Below, piece by piece: positions 29,033 to 40,230 of a stretch of DNA of 64,000 nt. The notes beneath the pieces are model-generated. The model was given only the letters and a program-made list of their open reading frames with translations. It was not told the origin of the DNA and did no database searches. Each line of letters begins with the position of its first letter. Positions within the stretch are counted from its first letter, which is position 1. Where the stretch lies: positions 102,001 to 166,000 of the forward strand of contig JALUWO010000206.1 of assembly GCA_027019405.1 (NCBI GenBank), written 5' to 3'. The DNA comes from Candidatus Altimarinota bacterium (GTDB lineage: Bacteria > Patescibacteriota > Gracilibacteria > BD1-5 > UBA6164). The position numbers and the translations under genes were made by a program.

Positions 29033-30364
29033 TTATTTAATATTTTTTATAATATTTACTAAATCATTAGTATTTTTTATTTGTATTATTTCTATTTTAT
29101 TTGATTTTATATTTGATATAGGGCATATTATTTTTTTAAATCACATTTTTTCAGCTTCTTTTATTCTTTTTTCTAGATGTATAGGTTTTTTAATAATTCA
29201 AGTAAGTGAGATTTCTCATATAAATATAATATCTTTTGTCAAAGCTATATTTGTTTTGCTTGAAATTATGGATGCAGCAATAGATAAATCTATTCAAGGT
29301 TCATCTATTTTTAATCATCTTGTTATATTTGTATATACATCATATGATTCTAGATTTATAGGTGTATATTTTCATAATACAGCAACTATTAAATCTAGTT
29401 TTGAATTATTTATTCATCTACTACTTCTTTTTGGATAACCAAATTTTGTATATGTTGTAAGACTTTCTGTTTCTATAACTAAAGCTCTAGTTCACTCTAT
29501 AGTTATACTTAAGCTTGAACCTATTGTTTCTTCAGAATTGTTTATAAATTCAAGTCATGGATTTTTTATATCTTCTAGTCAATTTTCAAGCATTTTAAAA
29601 AGTCATATTTCTGAAGTATTTCAAAATCTATTTTTTAGGCTTCTTAAAATTCTTAGATTGTCATATTTTTCTCATTCAAAAAATAATACAGTATCAACCA
29701 TATGTTCAAGAGTTTTTGGCCCAGCTATACTTCATTCTTTATTAATGTGTCCTATTATAAATATAGAAGTGTTTGTTTTTTTTCAGTATGCTGTTAATAA
29801 TTCAGCAATATATCTTACTTGACTTAAACTTCAGGCAACTCATTGGATAGAAGAACTATGAATAACTGAAATAGAATCTATAACTAAAATATCACAGTCA
29901 TTTTTAGTTAAAGTTTCTAAAATATTTTCTATATTATTTTCAGCTAAAAGTTGCATATTTTCTCCAGATACTCAAAGTCTTGAAGCTCTAGAACCAATTT
30001 GATATTCTGTTTCTTCTCATGAAATATAGATTATTTTCTTATCATTGATCCATTTTCAAAGTTGTAAAGTAATTGTAGATTTTCAAATCCCAGGTTCTCA
30101 AGTTAGGAGTGTAATTCCTCATGGAACTATTCATCATCATAATACATTATTTAATTCATTAGATTTAGTTTTTATTTTTTCAAGTTTTTCATCTTTTTTT
30201 ATTTCTGATATTTTTTGTAAATCTTTTGCTTCTCATTTAGATAAAGGAGTATTTCATGATACTTTAGTTTCTTTGAATTCTTTTAGAGTTCACCATGCTT
30301 TACAAAAACTACATTGTCCAGTCCATTTGATACTTTCATTTCAACAATCACTACAAATATACAT
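29033..30364 (-). CDS. radA: DNA repair protein RadA/Sms
   Basis: RadA is a RecA-like ATPase for branch migration. The 443-residue protein has the N-terminal zinc finger (CSDCG ... CSFC, residues 4-21), a Walker A LTGEPGIGKSTI near 86-97, Walker B DILVIDSISV, the RadA-specific KNRFGNTSEIGLF near 250, and a C-terminal Lon-like domain with LDLIVAVLG and ISLTGIIKK. Length and order are normal. It is first in an operon with the protease. Many of its conserved glycines are TGA. Confidence 0.96.
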
Positions 30365-30485
30365 TTTCTTATAATTATTATATAATTTAACTATAGTATA
30401 TAAAAAGTATATATAAAGTAAAATTATTTTTTGATTATTTTATTTATATCTTTATAATAGATAAAATTTTTTAAAAAAGATAAAT

Positions 30486-31139
30486 ATGAAAAAAAACAAA
30501 GAAGAAATAATTTTATGAAAATTGCAAGCTTGAGATAATTTTTGATTTTTTATCCCTGATGACAGACAATATTATTGATGAGATTTTTTTGTTAGTAAGA
30601 AAAATTTTAATTGAGCAAAAAATGGTGATTTAGTAAAGGCTGTAGAGATTAGAGCAAAATGAAAAAAACCAGAAGTAAAGATAGTTAGTATAAAAGGTCA
30701 AGAGAAAACTTTAAATGATATAACTATAAAGTGAACTTTTTCTTTTTCTAGTGATTGAGATTGGTGATATATTGATCTAGTTAGAATTATAGATTGAAAA
30801 AAAGTAGATAAATGATATTTTGTTCACTCAAAAAATACTAAAGAAGCTAAATCTTGAGATTTAGTAAAAGCAAAATTACAAAAACATAAATGAAAATTAG
30901 AAGCTGTTATTGTAAAAATACTTGATGATGATAGAGAGATAGTTTCAGGTAAATTTAAAGATAATTGAGATTTTGGTTTTGTAGTAGTTGAAAAGGGGGA
31001 AGATATTTTTGTCCCAGAAAAATGGAAAAATGGGGCTAAGTCTTGAGAAAAAGTTGAAGTAAAAATTACTGATAGAGAAGGAAGAAGACCTGTTGGAATA
31101 ATTATTTGAGAAAAAAGAAATATAGAAAAAAAGGATTAA
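30486..31139 (+). CDS. protein made of RNase-R-type cold-shock/OB domains only
   Basis: The 217-residue protein has three repeats of the OB/cold-shock type found at the N-terminus of RNase R: GDNFGFFIPDDRQYYGGDFF near 16-36, FSFSSGDGGYIDLVRIIDG near 85-105, and NGDFGFVVVEKGEDIFVPEK near 158-178. The second is degenerate. There is no RNB catalytic domain. It probably binds RNA or single-stranded nucleic acid. A full RNase R at 34165 shares this domain type, so the gene may be a detached or duplicated N-terminal part. Confidence 0.75.
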
Positions 31140-31158
31140 AAATCCTTTTTTTCTATTT
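31125..31158. terminator. terminator
   Basis: AAAAAAAGGATT and AATCCTTTTTTT pair perfectly around a short loop between convergent genes. Confidence 0.75.
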
Positions 31159-33138
31159 TATAAGTAAGTATCATCTAGTTGAATTCCAGTAAAAGTTTGA
31201 ATTATTATTCTTTTTTTTATAATTAGGATTTTTAACTCTTATTTCTTTAAATAAAATTTTATATTTTCAGTTTTCTATATTAAAAATTAAATCATTTTTA
31301 TTAATATTTTTTTTATCTTGTTTTCCAAATTTTGTTATTAATTTTTGTATAACATTTGAAATATCTATTTTTTCTTTTATTTTTCATTTATTTATAACTT
31401 CTAGTTTATTTGTATCTGAATTAAAATTTACATAATTCTTAGTTATATCATTAAAATTATTAATATTATATATTTTTGAATATCATTTTATATCTATAGG
31501 GAAAAAATTTTGTTCATAATTTATTGAATAGCTCCAATAATTATTTGTTTTATTATTATAAAAATAATTCTTTACTTTTATTTTTTTAGTAATTCAAGCT
31601 TTAATATCCCAAATATTTGGTCAATAATATTGTTTATTTTTTAGTTCTTCTAAATATTTTTTATTGAAACAATCATTGTGGATATATCTGTAATATTTTT
31701 TATATTTACATTCTTTTTTATCTTTATTTTTAAGTATTTCTTCAATTTGTTTTTGAATATCTTTTTTCCATTGTTCTCTATCTTTTTTTTCTATTTCACT
31801 ATAAATTTTAGGAAATAATTTTTTTACTTTTTCACAATTATTATAATTACATAGATAATTTATTTCAGAATAAATATTTTTACTTAAATTTTGTTCTATA
31901 TCATTATAACTTTTTAAAGGAACAATTTTAGAGTTTTGTAAAATTCAGGCTTTTTGTAAGTCAGTTTTTAATCTTTCAAATTGTCTTTCTATAGGGAAAT
32001 CATAAACATTATATTTTGGAATAATTGAAATTAAAATAATTATTATAAAAAGAGAAACAGGCAAGGCTATTAAGTTTTTCTTTTTGCTAAATATAAAGTG
32101 AAAACTAACTAAAATAAGCCAAATTCCAAATACTACAACAAAATATCTATTTATAGTAAAATCATATTGAGCAATTCTTAAATAAATTGCATAAAAAAGC
32201 ATTATAACTTGAGGAATAACTACATAAGGAAATATTTTTCTAAAAAACTTTATTGCTTTACTATCTTTTTCAAAAGTTAAAGAAAAACTATAAGTCAAGT
32301 ATCAAAAAATAGAAAATCATATTACAAGCCAAGAGATAATTCATTTTGGCCAGTCTCAAAAATTGGCTAAAACTTTTATAGAATAAGCATATAAAATAGC
32401 AAAATAAATATAGATAAAAGGAATTGCTACATATTTAATTAAAAATGAGAAAAATTTATTTTCTTTGAAACTATATTTTAAAAATTCTTTTTTATCTGGA
32501 ATTTGACTTAAAAGAAAAAATGGAGAGATTAAAGCTAAACTTATAATAGACCAATTTCAATAAGTATTTTTAGAGTCAATATAGAGGTTAAATAAAGCAT
32601 TAGTTGCTCAAATAGCTATCATTCATAAAGCAAATAAGATTCATGCAAATATATAGCTTATAAATAAATTTACATTTAAATTATAAAAATAAGAGTAATA
32701 AATTTTAGATTCAGGTAATTTTTTTTCTAATATATTTTTTATATAAAAAGAAAAAAATAAAAAAGCCATAATTCAAGAAAAATTCAAGAAAAAATTTAAA
32801 AAATTTTTAAAATCATCAGTATTTGAAGAAAAATTATAATAAAAAATTATTGCAAATATAATAGTTAAAATTTGCCACAGGTTTTGTCTTAATTTTGAAA
32901 GATTAAAGTTTTCTCATGCCAAATAAATTCAAATACTTAATACAAAAGCCATAATTAAACTAATATTTGCTTTAATAAGTCTTTCTCACCAAATATGATT
33001 TTGTGTTTTAGAATGTAAAAGTATAAAAAATATAGTATTTATTATAAGTATAATTATTACTGAAATAGGAAATCTTGAACAAGTATTTTTTATAGTTTTT
33101 CATAGATTTTTTAGTGAAATTTTTTGTAGGAAGTTCAT
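31153..33138 (-). CDS. DUF4153-type membrane protein, 661 aa
   Basis: The first 400 residues hold about ten membrane helices with the sequence pattern of DUF4153 proteins (SGIMAFLFFSFYIKNILEKK, FGYLTYSFSLTFEKDSKAIK, FPYVVIPQVIMLFYAIYLRI). The last 250 residues are a hydrophilic, Lys/Asn/Tyr-rich domain that should face one side of the membrane. The family's function is unknown. A standard-code reading would break it into pieces. No gene shares its strand nearby, so it is probably transcribed alone. The last codons overlap the terminator. Confidence 0.8.
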
Positions 33139-33209
33139 AGATTTTTATTGTGAAGAATAAATTATTTTTATTATAATATTTTTTAAAGAAAATACAATTT
33201 TTTGCTTTT

Positions 33210-33238
33210 TTGCTAGAAATAGGAAAGTATGTTAAAAT
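33210..33238 (+). promoter_or_regulatory. promoter TTGCTA-N17-TAAAAT
   Basis: Spacer 17 with extended TATG before TAAAAT, the same class as at 13612, 16240 and 36128. The ATG at 33229 lies within this promoter, so the real start is downstream. Confidence 0.65.
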
Positions 33239-33264
33239 TATATAAATATTATAAAAATAAGTTT

Positions 33265-33699
33265 ATGCCTCAAACACAATTTTTTACAAAATCATCAGAC
33301 AATTTACAAGATTATAAAACTAATTTTAAAAAAGCTTTAACTAGAATAAAAACAGTTAAGCTTTTTAGTGATGAGGTAATTAATTTTTTAGAAAGTTGGA
33401 TAGATTCTCAAACTAGTTATATTCCAAGAAGTGATGTAGAAAATCTGTGAAAACATTTAGAATTAGTTTATAAAGATAAAGAATTTTATGATTATTTAGA
33501 GAACAATTTAAAACAAGTGAAAAAATCTTCTAATATTTTAGAGTATAGTTTTAATCTTATTTCAGAAGTTGATGAATTAGCTAAAAAATATAGTGAATAT
33601 AAAAAGAAAAAACAGTTTGAAGGTAATTTAGAAAAACAAAAATTACAAGATAAAAAAGAATCTGAAAAAGAGTTAAATAAGATTATGAATGAATTATAA
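33265..33699 (+). CDS. hypothetical protein, 144 aa
   Basis: Unrecognised. It is a helical protein, MPQTQFFTKSSDNLQDYKTN, with a coiled-coil C-terminal third (YSEYKKKKQFEGNLEKQKLQ). I place the start at 33265 because the in-frame ATG at 33229 overlaps the extended -10 box. Its promoter belongs to the class seen before the 13669, 16297 and 36185 genes, so it may be part of the same regulon. Gly content is very low; one TGA is read as Gly. Confidence 0.7.
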
Positions 33700-33733
33700 A
33701 AAAACTATCTATATTATTTAGATAGTTTTTCAA
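33698..33733. terminator. terminator
   Basis: AAAAAAACTATCTA and TAGATAGTTTTT pair around a short AT loop between convergent genes. Confidence 0.75.
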
Positions 33734-33923
33734 TTTTAGTTTCCAGATTATGTACTTTATAAGTAAGATAGATATTATTTATTATAAGTAATGTAAATAT
33801 AATTCAAAAAATAATTGCTCAAATTTTGGCTAATTTTATTTTTCTTTTAATTTCTTTGATTTTTTTTAACATAAAAGCTGATAGTATTTCAGTAATTATT
33901 AATGAGAAAACTTTTTTAATCAT
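33714..33923 (-). CDS. small membrane protein, 69 aa
   Basis: Too short and TGA-broken to be seen under the standard code. It starts MIKKVFSLIITEILSAFMLK, has a basic stretch, then one clear membrane helix (IGAIIFGIIFTLLIINNIYL) and a short coiled-coil tail. I do not recognise a family. It lies directly downstream of tRNA-Leu on the same strand and may be read from the tRNA promoter. Its stop lies within the shared terminator. Confidence 0.6.
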
Positions 33924-33937
33924 AATTTAATTTAAAA

Positions 33938-34021
33938 TGGTGCCCAAAGAGGGAATCGAACCCTCACTCCAAAGGAATGGGTTTTTGAGACCCACGTGTC
34001 TACCAATTCCACCATTTGGGC
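33938..34021 (-). tRNA. tRNA-Leu (anticodon CAA), CCA encoded
   Basis: The minus strand reads a complete class II tRNA: acceptor GCCCAAA/TTTGGGC, D arm with TGGAATTGGTAGACACG, anticodon stem TGGGT/ACCCA with loop CTCAAAA (anticodon CAA), a long variable arm typical of Leu, T arm GAGGGTTCGATTCCCTC, and 3' ACCA. It reads TTG. Confidence 0.92.
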
Positions 34022-34041
34022 ATTTATATTTTTTAAAAAAT

Positions 34042-34100
34042 GGTGGAGCCCCATAAGAGGCCCCATAAAACACTAATATATTAGTGTGAACTTATTATAT
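34042..34100 (-). repeat. GC-rich direct repeat and palindrome in front of tRNA-Leu
   Basis: On the plus strand GCCCCATAA occurs twice in tandem (period 12), next to ACACTAATATATTAGTGT, a perfect palindrome. On the minus strand this lies between a possible promoter (TTGCAT ... TATAAT) and tRNA-Leu, and ends GGGGCTCCACCA, like a tRNA 3' end. Confidence 0.6.
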
Positions 34101-34164
34101 AAAAAAATAGTAAAATGCAAATTTTTTAGTATAATATTTGTAAATTAATTTTAATAATGTAGAA

Positions 34165-36123
34165 ATGACTCAAAAAAGAACAATAACTTGAATTTATTCT
34201 CCAGCTAAATCTGGAGATTTTGGTTTTGTTGATATTGAAGGACAAGAAAAATGATATTATGTTCATGGTTTTAATAAAAAAGATGCTTTACCTTGAGATA
34301 AAGTTTTAGCTGAATTAAAAACTTTTAGATGAAAAGATGAAGCAGTTATAAAAAAAGTTTTACAAAGAAGTAATAAGATTTTTATTTGAACTTTTCAAGA
34401 ATGAAAAAAACAAATTTCAAAAAGAAATAATAAAGAATTTATATCTTTTGGTTTTGTTATTGTTAGGGATGATAATTTTAAAGTAGATATTTTTATTCCT
34501 TGAAAATATATTAAAAATGCTAAAACTTGAGATTTAGTATGAGTAAAAATAATTTCTTGGGACAAAAAAGCTCCAAACTGAAAGATAGTAAAAGTTTTAT
34601 GAGATTCAAAAGATGAAAATTTAGTAGTAGAAAGTTTTATTTTAGAAGCTTGATTTAAACAATCTTTTTCTAGAGAGACTTTTAATGAATTAAAAAAAAT
34701 AAGTGATAAAATTGATATAAAAAAAAGTTTAGAAAAATGAAGAAAAGATTTAAGAAAATTATTTACTTTTACAATAGATTGAGAAGATGCAAAAGATTTA
34801 GATGATGCTATTAGTATAGAAAAAAGGACTAATTGAAATTTTGAATTATATGTACATATTGCTGATGTTTCAAATTATATAAGAGAAGGAGGGTATTTAG
34901 ATAAAGAGGCTTTGGTGAGTGCAACTTCAGTATATCTTCCAGATAGAGTAATCCCTATGTTACCAGAAAAATTATCAAATAATCTTTGTAGTTTAAATCC
35001 TGATACTCCAAAACTTACTTTAACTTGTGAAATGCTTATTTGAAAAGATTGAGTAATTAGAAAAATAAAGGTTTATGAAAGTTTAATAGAATCAAATTTT
35101 AGATTAACTTATAAAGAAGTTGATGATATTATTGATAAAAATATTAATATATGAAAAAAATTATTTTGAGGTCAATTTTTAACTAAAGAATTGATAGAAA
35201 AAGTACAAAATTCTTGGGAATTGAAAGAAAAATTAGAAAAAAATAAACAAAATATATGAGTGCTTGATTTTGATTTTCCAGAGACTAAAATTATTTTAGA
35301 TGATAAGAAAAATGTAATTGAAATAAAACAATATCCTAGATATAAATCAAATAAACTTATAGAATTATTTATGGTATCAGCTAATGAAAGTGTAGCTAAA
35401 ACTTATGCTAATCTACCTTTTTTACATAGAATTCATCCTGAACCTACTCAGGAAGATATAGAAAAATTACAAACATCTTTAAATTTATTTTGAATTAATT
35501 TTAGACTTACAAAATTTGATACAAAAGAATTCTCAAATTTATTAAAAATAATAGAAAAAAGTCCTAATAAAAATATTTTAGAAAAAATAATTTTAAGGAC
35601 TCTTTCAAAAGCAGCTTATTCTGTCAAAAATGAATGACATTTTGGATTATGACTTGAATATTATAGTCATTTTACTTCACCTATTAGAAGATATCCTGAT
35701 TTACAAATTCATAGGATAATAAAAGAAAAAATAAATAAAAAATTAGATAAAAAAAGAATTATTCATTATGAAACTATTTTGGAAAATATTGCTTTAAAAT
35801 GTTCTAATCAGGAAAGGAATGCTCAAAATTTGGAATATAAAGTAAAGGATTATTATATTGTTAAATATTATCAAGACAAGTTGTGAAATATATTTGATGC
35901 TAAAATATCATGACTTATTCCTAAATGATTTTTTGTTATGTTGGAAAATACAGCTGAATGATTTGTTGATTTAAATAATTTAGATAGTTTTGTTTATAAT
36001 GAAGAATTTATGCAATTTGAAGATAAAAAAACTAAAAAAATATATAGACTTTGAGATGATATTAAAGTTAAATTAATTGATGCATCATTAAAAGATATAA
36101 GACTTACTTTTGAAATAGTTTAA
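34165..36123 (+). CDS. rnr: ribonuclease R / RNase II family exoribonuclease
   Basis: The 652-residue enzyme degrades RNA 3' to 5'. Two N-terminal cold-shock-type domains ([24 protein letters not shown]) precede the RNB domain, which has [18 protein letters not shown] near residues 207-224 (metal-binding Asp residues), [16 protein letters not shown] near 503-518, and a C-terminal S1 domain ([19 protein letters not shown]). The stop-free code-25 frame is of normal length for a compact RNase R. It stands alone. Confidence 0.95.
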
Positions 36124-36127
36124 TTAT

Positions 36128-36156
36128 TTGTTTTATATAGATAGATATGATAAAAT
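36128..36156 (+). promoter_or_regulatory. promoter TTGTTT-N17-TAAAAT
   Basis: Spacer 17 and extended TG one base before the -10 box. Same class as 13612, 16240 and 33210. Confidence 0.65.
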
Positions 36157-36184
36157 AGTTATATATAATTTATAACTATTTTTT
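36151..36184 (+). promoter_or_regulatory. inverted repeat plus T run directly before ATG
   Basis: AATAGTTATA pairs with TATAACTATT around TATAATT, then T residues run into the ATG at 36185. It overlaps the -10 box. Confidence 0.6.
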
Positions 36185-37351
36185 ATGTGAGTAGAACAAT
36201 ACAATGTATGATTAGAGGGGGATAAAAAAGAAGTTTTAGAAAAATCTAAAGTTGAACAAAAAGAATTATCAGATGAAAAATTGGAGAGTATTACAAATCA
36301 TGAGTTTTTAAGAATTTCTTTAGATAAGAGATTACAATATATTACTAAAAATCATATAAAATCAGAAGATTTAACTAAGGAAAAATTAAGAATTTCTAAT
36401 TTGGAATTTACTTTTACTTTTGATTGAGTTTATAATAGAGAATTATGGTTAAAAACTACAGCTGGACAAGTATTACCTTCTGAAGTTAGGGAGGTGACTA
36501 GTAATGGGATTATCTATAAAAGAAGTTGATTAAAATGAGAATTTTTCAGTGAAGATAATAGAAGACTTATAATTAATCAATGAACTAAAATAGAAAATAT
36601 AAAAATTTGAGATATTACTAAAATTGAAAAACAGGATAATCAAAAAATAAAACAGTATTTAGAGAAACACCCAGAAAATCAAAAATATTCAGATATTGTA
36701 GATGAGGCTATAAAAAGGGATATAGATCCCAAAGTTGCTATTTTAGTATTTTCTGAAAAAGTAAAAGATTTGTCTTTAGTTTCAATGGAAAGAAAAGTTT
36801 TATTAGAAGATATGTTTACGGAATTTGATAGATTAAGACCATGAATTACAATGTGGAATTGAAAAATATTAAAAAACTGAAAATATCCAGATGAATTAGT
36901 TGTAAATTTATTGAAAAAATTTGGATGAGAAAATTGGAAACAAAAAGCAGAGAAATATTGAATAAAAGATAGTGAAATAAAAAGAGTTGAAAACTTAAAT
37001 TCTCCTAAATATTTAAGTTTAAGTGAAAAAAATTATATATTATCAAAAGTTCCTTATGATATTAAAAAATCAATAGAGTCTGTATTTCCAGTAGATGAAG
37101 TTGAAAATGCTATTTTAGTTGCTTATTGAGAAAGTTGATTTAAGCTTAATGCTAAGAGAGATTTTTATAAGAATCCAGGAGGTTGAAATGATTTAGGATT
37201 ATTTCAAATTAATGATAAGTACCATCCAGAAGTTAGAAATATTAATTGGCAAAATCCAGAAGAAAATGTTAGATTAGCATATAAAATATTTAAACAAGCA
37301 TGAAATTCTTGGAAACCTTGGTATGCAGCTAGAAAAATTGGATTAGCTTAA
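36185..37351 (+). CDS. protein with C-terminal lysozyme/transglycosylase-like domain
   Basis: The 388-residue protein has a hydrophilic Glu/Lys-rich N-terminal region, a beta-rich middle (about 85-150, EFTFTFDGVYNRELW) and a C-terminal lytic-transglycosylase/lysozyme-like domain (about 300-388): AILVAYGESGFKLNAKRDF with a catalytic-type Glu, GGGNDLGLFQINDKYHPEV, and YKIFKQAGNSWKPWYAARKI. It would cleave peptidoglycan. No N-terminal signal peptide is visible, so export would need another route. Its promoter and inverted repeat match those of the unknown genes at 13669 and 16297. Confidence 0.8.
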
Positions 37352-37434
37352 AAAAAAGTAGAATTTTCTACTTTTTTTTGATTTAAAAATAAAAATTTGT
37401 ATTATTAAAATAGCTTAAAAATAACTTATTACAA

Positions 37435-38631
37435 ATGAAGCATATTGAGACTATTATTTCATTTATTTTTACAAAAAAATTTTATTATAAAGCTATTGCT
37501 TATTGATTATTAATATTGTTTTTATATTTATTTAAGGACTTTGCTTTATTATTTTTTCTTACTTTTATATTTGCATATCTTTTTTATTCAGGTGCAGTTT
37601 TTTTAAGAGATAAAATCTATTTATATATAGAAAAAAAATGTGTAAAGAAATCAAGATGAAATATTTTAAAAAAGGTTTTTAGTTTAGATATTATCATTAT
37701 TTTGGAATATGTAGTATTTTTATTTTTAATAATATGAATAATTTCTTCAGCTGTTCCAAAAATTCAAAATGAACTTACTTGATTATCTCATACTATTCCA
37801 GCTTTATGAGATCAAATTAATCATGTTAAATCTTTATTATCAGATATAAATAAGAATTATTCAGAACTTGATTCAACTTTTAAAAATGCAATAAATAGTA
37901 ATCAAATAAATTATGATGTAATTTTTAAAGTTTTTGAAAAACTAAAAACAGCATGAAGTGTTATTTTTCAATTTATTTTTTGACTTCTTTTGAGTTTTAT
38001 ATTTTTACTTGATAGATGTAAATTAAAAAAATATTTACATTGAGTAAAAAAATCTAGTTTTTCATTTTTATATAAAGAGTATAAAATAATTTTTGATAAG
38101 ATTATTAGAAGTTTTTGATTAATTTTAAAGGCTCAATCAATTATTGCATTTATAAATTCTATTTTGACAATTATTTGATTATTTATTATAGGTTTTATAT
38201 TTTTAGATAATAATTTTCCATATTTTCCATATTTATTAACTCTTTGATTAATAGTATTTTTATTTTGATTTATACCTGTTGTTTGAGTATTTTTATCTAG
38301 TATTCCTATTATTATAGTTTGATATACAGCATCTTGATGAATTTGAATTGTAATTGCTATTATATTATTAGTTTTGATTATTCATACTATTGAAGCTTAT
38401 ATTTTAAATCCTAAAATTGTTTCAAATTTTTTAGAATTACCAATAAGTTTAACTTTTGTTATATTACTTATTTGAGAACATTTTTTTGGGATTGCTTGAT
38501 TACTTGTTTGAGTTTCATTATTTTATTTTATAGCTGAATTATTAAAAGATATAGATGATGCTATTTCAAAGAAACATAAGATAAAAAAAATAGAAAAGAA
38601 AATATTAAAAAGAGTAAAAAAATCTGCTTAA
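37435..38631 (+). CDS. AI-2E family transporter-like membrane protein
   Basis: The 398-residue protein has about eight membrane helices with a large extracellular-type loop after helix 3, and the C-terminal family features FIPVVGVFLSSIPIIIVGY and HTIEAYILNPKIVSNFLELP. Members include TqsA and YdiK-like permeases; some move autoinducer-2, others Na+. The substrate here is unknown. A basic tail ends the protein. Terminators bound it on its 3' side. Confidence 0.9.
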
Positions 38632-38648
38632 AAGCAGATTTTTTTAAT
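38617..38648. terminator. bidirectional terminator
   Basis: AAAAAAATCTGCTT and AAGCAGATTTTTTT form a perfect stem between convergent genes and overlap both stop regions. Confidence 0.85.
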
Positions 38649-39951
38649 TGAAATATTTTCCTAATTCTTCTAATTTAATAGTATCTTGAGTTCTATTTTC
38701 TAAGTCTTTTATCATTAATTCTAATTTTTCTTCTTCATTTTCTCAAGCAAATATTCAGTATTTTATATTTTTATTTTCAGCATATTTAAACTGTTTATCT
38801 AGTTTTGCTTTGTTGTAGTATACATCAAAAGATTTATTATTATTTTTTAGTTTTTTTATTATTTTTTCTCTATAATTTTCTGAACATCATAAATTAAAAA
38901 TAATTATATCAGTTAGGTTTAATTTTTTTGTAAGTAGATTGTTTTCTTCTAAAAGTGAGAAAAATCTAGACAACCCTATACTTCAACCAACTCAAGCTAA
39001 TTCAGTTCATTTTGAATTTGTAGCTTTTCTAATAGCTCATACTAGATTATCATATCTTCAACCTGAACAAACTGATCCAAAATTTTGATATCACTCTATA
39101 AAAGTTTCAAAAACTACTCAGGTATAGTAATCAAGTCATCTAGTTATATATGGATCAAATATTACTGAGACTCATCTATTTTTTAATGTATTATAGATAG
39201 TTTGCAACTCTATAATTTTGTTTATATATTTTGAGTTTTGTAATATTTCTATTATTTGGTTTAAATCTAGTTTTAGAATTTTTAGAATTTCAGAATAATT
39301 ATCTGTTGATAATTCTTTTAATTTATTTTCAAAATCACTTTTTTCTAACTTATAATAATCATCAAGTAATTTAAAAAATCATTTGCAGTCAGATATTTTA
39401 AATTTTTCTATTAAAGCTTCAATTAGAAATTTATTGTTTAAATGAACAGTTGCTCTAGTTTTTATTTCTAAAAATGTTAAAATTTCAGATAAAGAATTAT
39501 ATAAAGTTTCAATTATTTCTACATCATAAAACTCAGAAATTTTTTCTCAAATAACATCTATGTCACATTGATAAAATTCTTTAAATCTTCATTTTTGGGC
39601 TCTTTCTCATCTAAATACTTTTTGTATTTGGTATCTTTTGAAAGGGAATTTTATATCTTCTTCATATTCTATTGCATATCTTGCAAAGGAAACTGTTAAG
39701 TCAAAATGCAAAGAATATTTTTTTGTATCACTTCATCATTGAGCAAGTCCATAAAGTCCAAAAATTTGTTTTGCAACTTCATCTCAACCTTTTGCTGTTA
39801 AAACAGTATTATTTTCTACAGCTGGAGTTTCTATATTGACAAATCAAAATTTTTGATAATTTTTCTCTATAATATTTTTTATTTCATTAAATATTTTTTG
39901 TTTTTTTGGATTATAGTCTATAAATCCACTTGGTTTTAAAATTTTTGCCAT
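38644..39951 (-). CDS. hisS: histidyl-tRNA synthetase
   Basis: The 435-residue class II enzyme charges tRNA-His. Visible are motif 2 ([20 protein letters not shown] near residues 115-134) and the HisA signature (RGLDYYTGVVFE near 275-286), both needing TGA=Gly, plus the GGRYDNL-like block and a C-terminal anticodon-binding domain ending near FN. Start ATG at 39951 gives [15 protein letters not shown], typical for the family. A TTGACT-N16-TATATT promoter precedes it. No leader terminator is seen. Confidence 0.95.
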
Positions 39952-40099
39952 TTAAATTAAATATTAATTATTATATTTTAATTTAATATATGATTTTAGC
40001 TATAAAAGTCAATTTTGTGATAAATTATAAATATTTTTTATTGACATTTTTATTTATATTATATAATCAAAATATATTATTGATTTAAAATATTATTTA

Positions 40100-40162
40100 A
40101 TGAATTTTTCTTTACAAATAAAAAAGATCAAAACAATTAAACTTTTTGAGTTTTTCTCTTAA
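40100..40162 (+). other. possible leader peptide of the lysS operon
   Basis: ATG to TAA, 20 residues: MNFSLQIKKIKTIKLFEFFS, with four Lys codons in its middle. It lies about 35 bases behind a promoter and before a terminator, in front of an operon with an aspartokinase-like gene and lysS. That is the layout of Lys attenuation. Lys is common in this AT-rich genome, so the composition alone is weak evidence. Confidence 0.4.
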
Positions 40163-40193
40163 GGTATTGTTTTTTTATTTAATATTTTAAAAC

Positions 40194-40230
40194 AAAACTT
40201 TCTAGAGAAAAATCTAGAAAGTTTTTTATT
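40194..40230 (+). terminator. leader terminator (candidate attenuator) of the lysS operon
   Basis: AAAACTTTCTAGA pairs with TCTAGAAAGTTTT (13 bp) around GAAAAA, then a T run, 19 bases before the ATG. No plus-strand gene lies between the hisS gene and this site, so it cannot be an ordinary gene terminator. Confidence 0.75.

Noticed and set aside
33229-33264. Upstream ATG for the 33265 gene
   Set aside because: It lies inside the extended -10 element of a promoter shared with three other genes.
34042-34053. tmRNA or tRNA gene ending GGGGCTCCACCA
   Set aside because: There is no T arm, anticodon arm or pairing 5' end upstream.
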